Shown piece by piece: positions 1 to 6,929 of a DNA stretch of 11,745 bases. How positions within the stretch are numbered: position 1 is the first letter of the stretch; each line of letters starts with the position of its first letter. Where the stretch lies: the NCBI GenBank assembly GCA_020626475.1, contig JAHKZT010000016.1, positions 1 to 11,745 of the forward strand, written 5' to 3'. Position numbers and translations under genes: made by a program. Below the pieces are notes generated by a model that saw only the letters and a program-made list of their open reading frames with translations, was not told the DNA's origin and did no database searches. The DNA is from a bacterium (GTDB lineage Bacteria; Patescibacteriota; Saccharimonadia; Saccharimonadales; Saccharimonadaceae).

Positions 1-5
1 AGACA

Positions 6-34
6 ATTGTAGTCCATTAGCACTCTACTGTCAA
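6..34 (-). promoter_or_regulatory. Sigma-70-type promoter under CIRCE control, reading leftward
   Basis: On the minus strand TTGACA (34-29) is a perfect -35 box. After exactly 17 bases it is followed by TACAAT (11-6), a 5/6 match to the -10 consensus. The predicted start of transcription is at or just beyond the left edge of the window. The promoter overlaps the CIRCE operator completely. It is the best consensus promoter in the window, as expected for a repressor-controlled chaperone gene. Confidence 0.85.
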
Positions 35-43
35 GAGTGCTAA
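17..43. promoter_or_regulatory. CIRCE operator (HrcA binding site)
   Basis: The sequence shows TTAGCACTC, a 9-base spacer, then GAGTGCTAA, which is a perfect match to the CIRCE consensus. HrcA binds this inverted repeat and represses heat-shock chaperone genes (groESL, or hrcA-grpE-dnaK) in many bacteria. The -35 box of a leftward promoter lies inside the 9-base spacer, so bound HrcA would block RNA polymerase. The controlled gene is to the left of the window and is not visible. A further half-site, GAGCGCTAA with one mismatch, lies at 55-63. Confidence 0.93.
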
Positions 44-66
44 TACAGGGGTCAGAGCGCTAATTT

Positions 67-654
67 TTAGTTTTTTTCGAGTTCTTTTGCGAGTTTTGGA
101 TTGGTAAACATCCAGGCGCCAAGGAAGGAGCCGAGCGTTGCGGCGAGGAGGTCATACATCGTGTCATCTACGCCTACGGAAACGAGCTCTTGCATGTGCT
201 GGCCAAGGAATTTGTCGCAGCCAAATTCAAAGAATTCCCAGACGACGGCAATCATAGTGCTAATGCCAACGATTACGAGCGTACGGAAAACGATAGGCGT
301 CTTAGTAGCCTTAAAATAAACGATGGCATAGTAGCCAACAATAGTTGAAAGCACGCCGGAGCCGAAGTGAACGATTTTATCGAAATAAGGCACGGTTTTA
401 TAGAGATCCAGGCAGATGCCCATATCGAGCGCGATGAATAGGAAGATATAGTAAAGCAACTGAATGCGGAATGGCATCTTGAATTTAAAGCAGTGTTCAA
501 AAATTGGCGGCAAGAACGGCAAACCGAGGCCGGCCAATACCCCGCCCCACTTGTTGTAGTTTGGATCAACCAAAATTTGAACAAAGAAAAGAATGGCGAA
601 GATTATGAAACACACCCGGATAGAAATAATTAAGCTACGTTTTAGCTTATCCAT
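67..654 (-). CDS. Multi-pass membrane protein, possibly YjdF/DUF2238-like
   Basis: This 195-residue protein has about six hydrophobic segments, at roughly residues 8-29, 37-52, 62-82, 95-115, 121-142 and 166-183, so it is an integral membrane protein. Polar residues cluster in otherwise hydrophobic stretches: DKIVHF (92-97), WEFFEF (139-144) and DDTMYD (163-168). A similar D..H / WE..E / D...D pattern is known from the DUF2238 (YjdF) family and loosely from VanZ-like proteins, and it suggests a metal or substrate site in the membrane. The function is unknown. The ATG at 654 is chosen because a TATAAT box ends 7 bases upstream, which predicts a leaderless mRNA. The gene is divergent from murB with only 23 bases between the start codons. 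No clear terminator separates its TAA at 67-69 from the CIRCE promoter. Family assignment is tentative; coding status is secure. Confidence 0.8.
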   Translation of the reverse strand: MDKLKRSLIISIRVCFIIFAILFFVQILVDPNYNKWGGVLAGLGLPFLPPIFEHCFKFKMPFRIQLLYYIFLFIALDMGICLDLYKTVPYFDKIVHFGSGVLSTIVGYYAIVYFKATKTPIVFRTLVIVGISTMIAVVWEFFEFGCDKFLGQHMQELVSVGVDDTMYDLLAATLGSFLGAWMFTNPKLAKELEKN

Positions 655-661
655 ACCAAAT

Positions 662-667
662 ATTATA
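662..667 (-). promoter_or_regulatory. -10 box of the 67-654 gene (predicted leaderless)
   Basis: On the minus strand TATAAT occupies 667-662 and seven bases separate it from the ATG at 654. Transcription starting about 7 bases after the box would begin at or next to the start codon. No Shine-Dalgarno sequence fits in this gap. The box overlaps the murB -10 box by two bases. No good -35 hexamer is visible, and its position would lie inside the first codons of murB. Confidence 0.6.
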
Positions 668-671
668 TAAT
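666..671 (+). promoter_or_regulatory. -10 box of murB-folD (predicted leaderless)
   Basis: TATAAT lies six bases before the murB ATG at 678, so the mRNA should start at about the A of the start codon. The two divergent boxes form a 14-base palindrome at 660-673. A convincing -35 hexamer is not visible. Confidence 0.65.
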
Positions 672-677
672 ATAGAA

Positions 678-1694
678 ATGAAGATTCGCGAAAATATTGC
701 TATTTCTACTCTAACAACCATGAGACTCGGCGGCAACGCTCGCTACGTCATCGATATCGAGAGCGAGGAGGATGTTCCGGCAGCTTACGCTTTTGCCGAC
801 GAGCATGAGCTTCCTATCTACATCCTTGGCTCTGGCAGCAATATTATTGGTCGCGACAAAGGCTTTAACGGCATTATTCTTGTAAACAAAATCCGCGGCA
901 TGGGCATCGAGACCGAAGAGTCCGAAGGTTGCATTGAGCTCTATTCTTATAGCGGCGAATTATTAGATGATTTTGTACGCTACTCTACTCGCCTTGGTTT
1001 CTCCGGCATTGAGGCGCTTAGCGCAATCCCGGGCACTGTTGGCGCGGCGCCAGTACAGAATGTCGGCGCATACGGCCAGGATATTTCACAGACAATCGTC
1101 TCCGTTCGTGCATATGACAACTTATTCGAGGATTTCGTTGAAATCCCAATGGTAGACATGGACTTGAGCTACCGCCATAGCATCTTCAATAGCGGCAAAG
1201 ACGTTGGTCGTTATTTCATTACAAAGGTAGTCGTCAGCTTGAAGCGTGGCGAGCTTAAACCGCCATTTTACAACAGCCTTCAAAAGTATCTCGACGATAA
1301 TGACATTACCGAGTATTCACCAGAAACAATTCGCCAGGCAGTTCGCGCCGTACGCGAAGGTAAGCTCCCTGATCCAGCCGAAATCGCATCAAGCGGTAGT
1401 TTCTTCAAGAACGTTTATTTGACGTCCGACATAGACATTAAGACCGCCGAAGCAAAAGGTATCCCAGTTTGGGACGGCGGCAAGATTCCTTCCGGTTGGC
1501 TAGTCGAAAATGCTGGCCTCAAAGGTCAAACTTTCCACGGCATGCGCGTCTGGGATAAGGCTGCATTAGTCTTAGTAAATGAAAGCGCGCATAGCTACGC
1601 CGATTTGGCGGCGGCTCGCGAAGAAATCATCAAGCAGGTTCAGGCCAAATACGGCTATACACTCGAGCAAGAGCCGATGGAGCTAGGCGAATGA
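678..1694 (+). CDS. murB: UDP-N-acetylenolpyruvoylglucosamine reductase MurB
   Basis: MurB is a cytoplasmic FAD enzyme that reduces UDP-GlcNAc-enolpyruvate to UDP-MurNAc with NADPH, the second committed step of peptidoglycan synthesis. The 338 residues match the length of E. coli-type (type I) MurB. Visible motifs are TTMRLGGNA (13-21), the FAD-binding ILGSGSNII (49-57) and IPGTVGAAPVQNVGAYG (117-133), then YRHSIF (165-170) with the conserved Arg166. GSFFKN (240-245) contains Ser241, which corresponds to the catalytic acid Ser229 of E. coli. LEQE near the C-terminus contains Glu332, corresponding to E. coli Glu325. The usual GSFFKNP has Val instead of Pro here. The protein ends soon after Glu332, so the tail is a little shorter than in E. 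coli. The ATG at 678 directly follows the -10 box. The TGA overlaps the folD start as ATGA, so the two genes are translationally coupled. Confidence 0.95.
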   Translation: MKIRENIAISTLTTMRLGGNARYVIDIESEEDVPAAYAFADEHELPIYILGSGSNIIGRDKGFNGIILVNKIRGMGIETEESEGCIELYSYSGELLDDFVRYSTRLGFSGIEALSAIPGTVGAAPVQNVGAYGQDISQTIVSVRAYDNLFEDFVEIPMVDMDLSYRHSIFNSGKDVGRYFITKVVVSLKRGELKPPFYNSLQKYLDDNDITEYSPETIRQAVRAVREGKLPDPAEIASSGSFFKNVYLTSDIDIKTAEAKGIPVWDGGKIPSGWLVENAGLKGQTFHGMRVWDKAALVLVNESAHSYADLAAAREEIIKQVQAKYGYTLEQEPMELGE

Positions 1695-2467
1695 GAGAAT
1701 TAAACGGTCGCGAACTCGCTGGCTTCATTAAGGAGCGCCAAGCAAAGCAGGTGCGCCAACTTCGTGCTGTCAAAAAATTCCCAAAGCTAGTGATCTTTTA
1801 TGATAACGATAATCCTGTTATTGCGAAGTACATGTCACTCAAAGAGCAATACGGCGCCGATATTCATATCGACGTCGAGAAGCGCCTTTTGACCGCCGAT
1901 ACGGCCGAGCAGATGGTCCGCGAAGCAGCTGAGGATGCAAGCGTTTCTGGCATTATTATCCAGTTACCGCTCGCACACTGCGATGAATCTATTTTGCAAT
2001 TAATTCCAAATGAAAAAGATGTCGATGGCCTACGCGGCGAACGTGATACGGCTACCGCAATGGCGATTCACTGGTTACTCACCGGCTACGGCATAGAGCT
2101 CCCTTCTCTAAAACTCGCAGTCGTTGGTCGCGGTAAACTCGTTGGTGCGCCGCTGCTTAAAATGTGGACCGAGAGCAAATATGACGTCGAGATGTTCCAT
2201 CGCGGCGACGATTTGATGCGCTTGAAAGATTTTGACGTAGTCGTGACGGCCACTGGTCAGCCAGGCTTGATTACTTCCGAGATGCTTAAACAAGGCGCAG
2301 TCGTAGTTGACGCTGGCACAGCGAGCGAAAAAGGCGTTATTAAGGGCGACATCGCTGAGGATGTTCGCGAGAATCGCGACGATTTGACGATTACGCCGAA
2401 GGTCGGTGGCGTTGGCCCGCTCACCGTCGCGATGCTCTTCGAGAACGTCATCAGAGCGACGAAATAG
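1691..2467 (+). CDS. folD: Bifunctional methylene-THF dehydrogenase/cyclohydrolase FolD (divergent, short)
   Basis: FolD interconverts 5,10-methylene-THF and 10-formyl-THF using NAD(P) in the cytoplasm, supplying one-carbon units for purines and formyl-Met. The 258 residues are shorter than the common 280-300. The catalytic Tyr47 and Lys51 (Y...K) are present, as are QLPL (91-94), KDVDG (109-113), the Rossmann loop GRGKLVGAP (146-154) and TPKVGGVGPLT (235-245). Two family signatures are altered: the usual GRSxxVGxP has Gly for Ser, and the usual TPxPGGVGPMT lacks the proline before GG and has Leu for Met. The start overlaps the murB stop by 4 bases (ATGA), with GGAG at 1679-1682, 8 bases upstream, as a ribosome binding site. 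A strong terminator follows the TAG stop. The identity is secure; the cofactor preference could differ from classical FolD. Confidence 0.92.
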   Translation: MRELNGRELAGFIKERQAKQVRQLRAVKKFPKLVIFYDNDNPVIAKYMSLKEQYGADIHIDVEKRLLTADTAEQMVREAAEDASVSGIIIQLPLAHCDESILQLIPNEKDVDGLRGERDTATAMAIHWLLTGYGIELPSLKLAVVGRGKLVGAPLLKMWTESKYDVEMFHRGDDLMRLKDFDVVVTATGQPGLITSEMLKQGAVVVDAGTASEKGVIKGDIAEDVRENRDDLTITPKVGGVGPLTVAMLFENVIRATK

Positions 2468-2486
2468 TTTAAAAAAAGACAATCAA

Positions 2487-2516
2487 AAATCCGCCCGAGT
2501 GGGCGGATTTATTTTT
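2487..2516. terminator. Bidirectional intrinsic terminator between folD and the VirB6-like gene
   Basis: A perfect 10-bp stem, AAATCCGCCC / GGGCGGATTT, closes a GAGT tetraloop (2497-2500). A T-run follows on the plus strand (2511-2516) and an A-run precedes it (2485-2489), so it works for both converging genes. Confidence 0.92.
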
Positions 2517-5500
2517 ATGTATTCTGAGGCTTCTGTCTACCAATGCTGACACCCGTCTCTTGCTGAATGCGAGCAGCATACTCAGCCGTGCTCTCGCCCT
2601 CACGACGAGGGTTGGCACGATGGAACGCTTTCTTCTGTTCTTCCGTCATCTTAGACCAAACTGAGCCAGAAGCCGATGAGGATGATTCAGGAGCAGGAGC
2701 CGGAGCTGGATTCGATGCCGAAGTGCTACTTGCAGCCGAGCTAGCAGCATCTGGCGGAGTGTATCCTTCGACCATTTTCTCGAGAGCAGTACGACGACCA
2801 GACTCCATCTTATTAGCACCTTCGCTATGGAGAGCAGCATATGCTGCGGACTGCATATTCGTATCGATACCCTGATTCTGCAAACGAGCAAATGCGTCGT
2901 CGTCCATGCCGGAAATCGATTCACCGGTAAGCTTGGATGTGTTGATGCTGTCGGAGATCATACCAGTACCAGTAGCCTGTGCGCTCTTTGCAAATTCGTA
3001 GACCGAGCGATCCTTCTCCTTGTATGCACCCTGGTGATTCTCCATAATATTCTGAGCATATGCCTTAACGCCAGCTTCATAGTCTGCACCAGATGAGCCC
3101 TTAGTAGCGAGCATAGCATTACGAACAGCCTGCCTTCCTGGCTCGCCCTTGCTCGTCAAGACATTCTGATATGCCTTAACTGCATCGACGTCGCCGCCCT
3201 TAATCGCCTCGGTGAGCTTACCTTGAAGAGCACCAATGTCCATGGCATCGCTGCTGGAGTTAATAGCAGCCTCAAGATCCGAGACGCGCTGCTTACTTTG
3301 AGCCAATTGAGCAGAGCTATACATAGAGTTCATCTTTTCTAGGCCCTTAGCGCCCATATAGCTACCAGCCAAAGCAGTTGTACCCATGCTCTTCACTGCG
3401 TCAGCACGCATAGCATCAAGACGCTGTTTGCTTGCCGCAGAGCGGAATGGCATCTTATTCTGCAATTTACCGCGATTAGTCAACTGAACCTTTCCATCTT
3501 TGCCAATCTTAACGCCAGCGCGTTGCAATTGACCGCGACGCTGGAGATCGCGAGCAATATTGCTATTTGCAATACCGCCACGTGCACGATGCGATGCGCC
3601 ACGAGAGACGCGGTCGATGGCGCCAGAGATTGCACCCATAGATTTCTTTAGCGTACCCGGAATAAGGAACACTGGCGCAATACTCATGACTGCCGCAGAA
3701 AGAACCACTAGGAATGGCATATTCGTACCACCAGATGCTTGGACTAAGATACGCGCAACTGCCTGACCGCCATAGACCATACCGCTGCAAATTGGAAATG
3801 CAATGAGTACGGCCTTAAATGCCGTAAACCACTTGTCAAAGAGTTTTTTCGTATTCGGCAGCATATAGCACACGAATGCCATCGGCGAGATCACGACAAG
3901 TACAACCGCAAAAGCTTTACGAATAGCTAGAATACAGAATAAAGTAAAGACCGCAATAACAATACCAATAATAGCAATAAACACAGGAACAAGAATGGCC
4001 GTGCCCTGAGAAAGAAGCGCCGGTACGACGAGCAATGCTACTAAGCCAACTAGAATTCCTGTAGCGACAGCCGGTTTAGCGCCAGGGGCTTCGATTGTAG
4101 ACATATCGCTTATATTAACTGTACTACCGATACGTCCTAATAAACTTTTCATGCCATAGCCAGCAATATTCGCGATATCTATAGCGAGTTGGCAAATAAT
4201 ATACGAGAGATTAATCATGAGTGCTGCAACAATAAGTTTCGGCAGAATTTTCTTAATGCCGTAATTGTCGATACCGTAGCCAGTAAGTTGAGAGAAGATA
4301 ACAACCAAGAATATGGCAATAAATACGGTATTTGCATAAGTCTGGAATTGCGTCCAAGCTTCATAGGTCGCTTGTCCTCCAACTTGCTTCGTATCAAATA
4401 GCCCCGAGTCGAGCACGAGGAATGACTCAATCATCTTTTCGTAAATCATCGTCACGAAATCGCCACCTTGATTAATAATAGGACATAGGATCCAGCCAAG
4501 CGAAGCCGCATTAGTATAGCAGTCATCGGACGCAACTTCTTCATCCTCTTTATCAATTTCCGAATCTTCTTGTCCGGCGCCGGCAATATCGCCAATATCA
4601 CTGCATATCCAACCCGTGGTTTCATCCGTAATCGCTCCGCCATCTTTCGCCGTAATAAATTGACCGATCGGGAACATACTAGTATTAGCAACAGCGGAAT
4701 TATATGCGGTCTGCGTTTCATCTGGAACGTTCCCGTTATAGCCAGCAATTCTATTGTCTACTGATTTTTTGCATAATGTATTCAATGTTGCCATCATGCG
4801 GCGTCTAAAGGCGCCATACAGGTCATCCTCATTAGCTCTAGCAATTATGTCGCTACATGTACTATCATTATCATTAAACCTAGACACAAACATATGGTCA
4901 AATTCTTCATCCGAACTGAAGTGAGTATAGACTACTTTTGCCGCCTGATCTCCATCCTGAGTAACGTTATTGAGCTCCATCGAGCTTTCACTCTTGTCAT
5001 CATAGTCTTCATAGCTACCACAATGAGATATCAATTCCTTCGTATATAGATAATACCCATTCACTTTCGGGAAGGTATAAGTCTGAACGGTATCAAATGA
5101 CGTATCCCAACCATTCCTCTCTTTTGCCGCATTATATAACTTCTCGATGTGTTTCCCCCAAGAATAATTCCTAATGTTATCTGCATCAAGCTGATCGCCG
5201 CCATCTCCGCCGCCATTACCATTCCTCGTATATTCAGTGCTGCTACCAGTATCACCACATTCTTTGCCATCCTTGGCATAAAAAATACCATCACCAACAA
5301 CGCGCCCGCTGTCATCCACATCGCAGAATAGCTCTTTTTTCGTAATACCAAGAGCATCCGCCGTCTCAGTAAAGATACTATGGCCATCGCCGACCTTCTC
5401 CGAACACCATACTCTACCATCAGAAGAAGACCCAGTAAGTTTTTTCTCCATCCAGTAGCCTACATCAACCCTGCGATCGCTTCCATCCCAGTTGTCGCCA

Positions 5501-5778
5501 GACACGCCAACATCGAAAATTACGCTAGGCTTTTGAATATCATCCCAGTTTTCATGCTTATTGATGCCATGAGCAAAACAGTTGGCTAAGATATATATCG
5601 CCAAGTTAGCACGTGCCTCATTGCCCATAATATCTTTTACGGAGCCAATATTATCTGCAGGAGGAACATAATCATAATCGTTCTCTGTATCAGCATATGC
5701 ACTAATAGGCAAAACAATATTTATAAAGACGGCAATAATAGCTAAGCAGATAAAAGATTTTTTAATTATTTTTTTCAT
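2515..5778 (-). CDS. Large secreted/polytopic VirB6/TrbL-like protein of a type IV secretion or pilus-like system
   Basis: This protein has 1087 residues in three parts. Residues 1-29 look like a signal peptide (Lys-rich start, hydrophobic core, ISAYA before Asp30). Residues 30 to about 470 are hydrophilic and acidic, carry ten cysteines (67, 125, 152, 174, 253, 308, 336, 392, 420, 432) and are presumably outside the cell. About seven hydrophobic segments follow, at roughly 482-500, 511-533, 570-590, 593-617, 620-640, 655-680 and 688-706. They include SQLTGYGIDNYGIKK and SPMAFVCYMLPNTKKLFDKW, which resemble VirB6/TrbL-like proteins annotated in CPR genomes. The remaining ~370 residues are Ala/Ser/Lys-rich, probably cytoplasmic, with coiled-coil-like heptads and a Pro/Ser low-complexity stretch before the end. 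VirB6/TrbL proteins form the inner-membrane channel of type IV secretion systems. The ATG at 5778 lies inside the end of the upstream gene (17-base overlap) with no clear Shine-Dalgarno sequence, so translation is probably coupled. Partner ATPases (VirB4, VirD4) are not in the window. Exact function is inferred. Confidence 0.75.
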   Translation of the reverse strand: MKKIIKKSFICLAIIAVFINIVLPISAYADTENDYDYVPPADNIGSVKDIMGNEARANLAIYILANCFAHGINKHENWDDIQKPSVIFDVGVSGDNWDGSDRRVDVGYWMEKKLTGSSSDGRVWCSEKVGDGHSIFTETADALGITKKELFCDVDDSGRVVGDGIFYAKDGKECGDTGSSTEYTRNGNGGGDGGDQLDADNIRNYSWGKHIEKLYNAAKERNGWDTSFDTVQTYTFPKVNGYYLYTKELISHCGSYEDYDDKSESSMELNNVTQDGDQAAKVVYTHFSSDEEFDHMFVSRFNDNDSTCSDIIARANEDDLYGAFRRRMMATLNTLCKKSVDNRIAGYNGNVPDETQTAYNSAVANTSMFPIGQFITAKDGGAITDETTGWICSDIGDIAGAGQEDSEIDKEDEEVASDDCYTNAASLGWILCPIINQGGDFVTMIYEKMIESFLVLDSGLFDTKQVGGQATYEAWTQFQTYANTVFIAIFLVVIFSQLTGYGIDNYGIKKILPKLIVAALMINLSYIICQLAIDIANIAGYGMKSLLGRIGSTVNISDMSTIEAPGAKPAVATGILVGLVALLVVPALLSQGTAILVPVFIAIIGIVIAVFTLFCILAIRKAFAVVLVVISPMAFVCYMLPNTKKLFDKWFTAFKAVLIAFPICSGMVYGGQAVARILVQASGGTNMPFLVVLSAAVMSIAPVFLIPGTLKKSMGAISGAIDRVSRGASHRARGGIANSNIARDLQRRGQLQRAGVKIGKDGKVQLTNRGKLQNKMPFRSAASKQRLDAMRADAVKSMGTTALAGSYMGAKGLEKMNSMYSSAQLAQSKQRVSDLEAAINSSSDAMDIGALQGKLTEAIKGGDVDAVKAYQNVLTSKGEPGRQAVRNAMLATKGSSGADYEAGVKAYAQNIMENHQGAYKEKDRSVYEFAKSAQATGTGMISDSINTSKLTGESISGMDDDAFARLQNQGIDTNMQSAAYAALHSEGANKMESGRRTALEKMVEGYTPPDAASSAASSTSASNPAPAPAPESSSSASGSVWSKMTEEQKKAFHRANPRREGESTAEYAARIQQETGVSIGRQKPQNT

Positions 5779-6904
5779 CTACAACCGTACCATTCACGTT
5801 AATTAACAAATTCAAGATTTTACTACCTACAACCTCATCTTTATCGTATGAATAAGCGCCAAGGATATCGTTTTTAATTAGCTGAGCAGTGGAGCGAACA
5901 TCTTTTTCTAACTGTTTCTCTTCTTCATTAATAGCTCGACATTCGCTCGGGATATATTCCAAATCCTCGTTCCTGCATGCAGAAGCTCTATATTTCTTTT
6001 CAACCGCCTCGTAGGACTTTTTTATCTCTGCTACTTTTTTTAACGCAGAGACATAGTTCTCTCCATATCCTTCAATATCGGAGCTATTGCCTTTTATATA
6101 TTCTCTCGCGGCAACACATTTTTCGCCAAGTTTGTCATATCTCTTCTCGCTATTCATATGAGAATAAATATCTTTGAACTGGTCAGTGAAACTATCGTTT
6201 CTATACTTAATATATCTCTCTATCTTGTTTTTAAGTGATGAGTAGCTATCTACGCCGCTTTTGATTTCATTACAAAAATCATCTTTATTTAGCTCGTAAA
6301 GATCCGCATTACCAGATAGGATACGCGAATAATATTCCTCAAGCACAGCGACTCTAGTAGCGTCGTCAAACATATACGAGTCTACTTCCGAAGGCTTCAT
6401 TTCGGCCATTTCGTCCTTTTTAGCGGACGGCATCATAAAAACGAGAAGGACTACTATTAATATCACGGCAATTGCAACGGCTGCAATAATAAAAAACTTC
6501 TTTTTGCCATTATCGGCCTGGCTATTATTAATGGCGATATCGCCAGCAGCTTGATTAAAATAGTCTGGCGCGCCCGCAAAGGCAGGCTGCCCCACTGATT
6601 GCTGTGCGCTCGCATTAAACTTACGTCCGCCAAATCCAAAACGCGACCGCGAAGAACCCGCAGAAGAAGCGGCGGGCGTTGAGCTAATCGCCCGACGAGC
6701 GTCACTTTCTGGCATAGCAGCTGCAGCCGCTGCAACTGCGCCAGCGTCAGTACCGGCCATCGCAGAAATGTCCGAATTAGTAATAGGTTGTGGCGTAGAA
6801 GTAGTAGCATTTACTGGTGTCTGAGCAAGACCGTTGCCGGAAGAAATATTTGGGCTCGAAAAATTAGGACCCTGCGGTATATTAGAATTCTCACCCTCAT
6901 TCAT
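5762..6904 (-). CDS. Single-pass membrane protein, partner of the VirB6/TrbL-like protein
   Basis: I do not recognise a named family. The 380 residues show an N-terminal low-complexity region rich in Pro, Ala, Ser, Asn and Gln (1-130, including an Ala-rich run near 55-63). A KKK stop and one strong transmembrane helix follow (about 137-158), then a charged, mostly helical domain (160-380). Lysines before the helix predict the N-terminus in the cytoplasm and the C-terminal domain outside. The outer domain has four cysteines (211, 263, 310, 322), which could form disulfides. The gene overlaps the large downstream membrane protein by 17 bases, so the two are very probably made together and may act in one complex. 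The ATG at 6904 is supported by an extended -10 box (TGGTAAAAT) that ends 7 bases upstream, again predicting a leaderless message. Confidence 0.75.
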   Translation of the reverse strand: MNEGENSNIPQGPNFSSPNISSGNGLAQTPVNATTSTPQPITNSDISAMAGTDAGAVAAAAAAMPESDARRAISSTPAASSAGSSRSRFGFGGRKFNASAQQSVGQPAFAGAPDYFNQAAGDIAINNSQADNGKKKFFIIAAVAIAVILIVVLLVFMMPSAKKDEMAEMKPSEVDSYMFDDATRVAVLEEYYSRILSGNADLYELNKDDFCNEIKSGVDSYSSLKNKIERYIKYRNDSFTDQFKDIYSHMNSEKRYDKLGEKCVAAREYIKGNSSDIEGYGENYVSALKKVAEIKKSYEAVEKKYRASACRNEDLEYIPSECRAINEEEKQLEKDVRSTAQLIKNDILGAYSYDKDEVVGSKILNLLINVNGTVVDEKNN

Positions 6905-6911
6905 GATTATT

Positions 6912-6920
6912 ATTTTACCA
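6912..6920 (-). promoter_or_regulatory. Extended -10 promoter of the VirB6-like operon (predicted leaderless)
   Basis: On the minus strand TGGTAAAAT combines the TGn extension with a 5/6 -10 box (TAAAAT, 6917-6912). Seven bases separate the box from the ATG at 6904. The element lies in the 25-base gap after the second phosphoketolase ORF, so this pair of genes can be transcribed apart from the genes upstream. Confidence 0.6.
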
Positions 6921-6929
6921 TAAGCGTTT

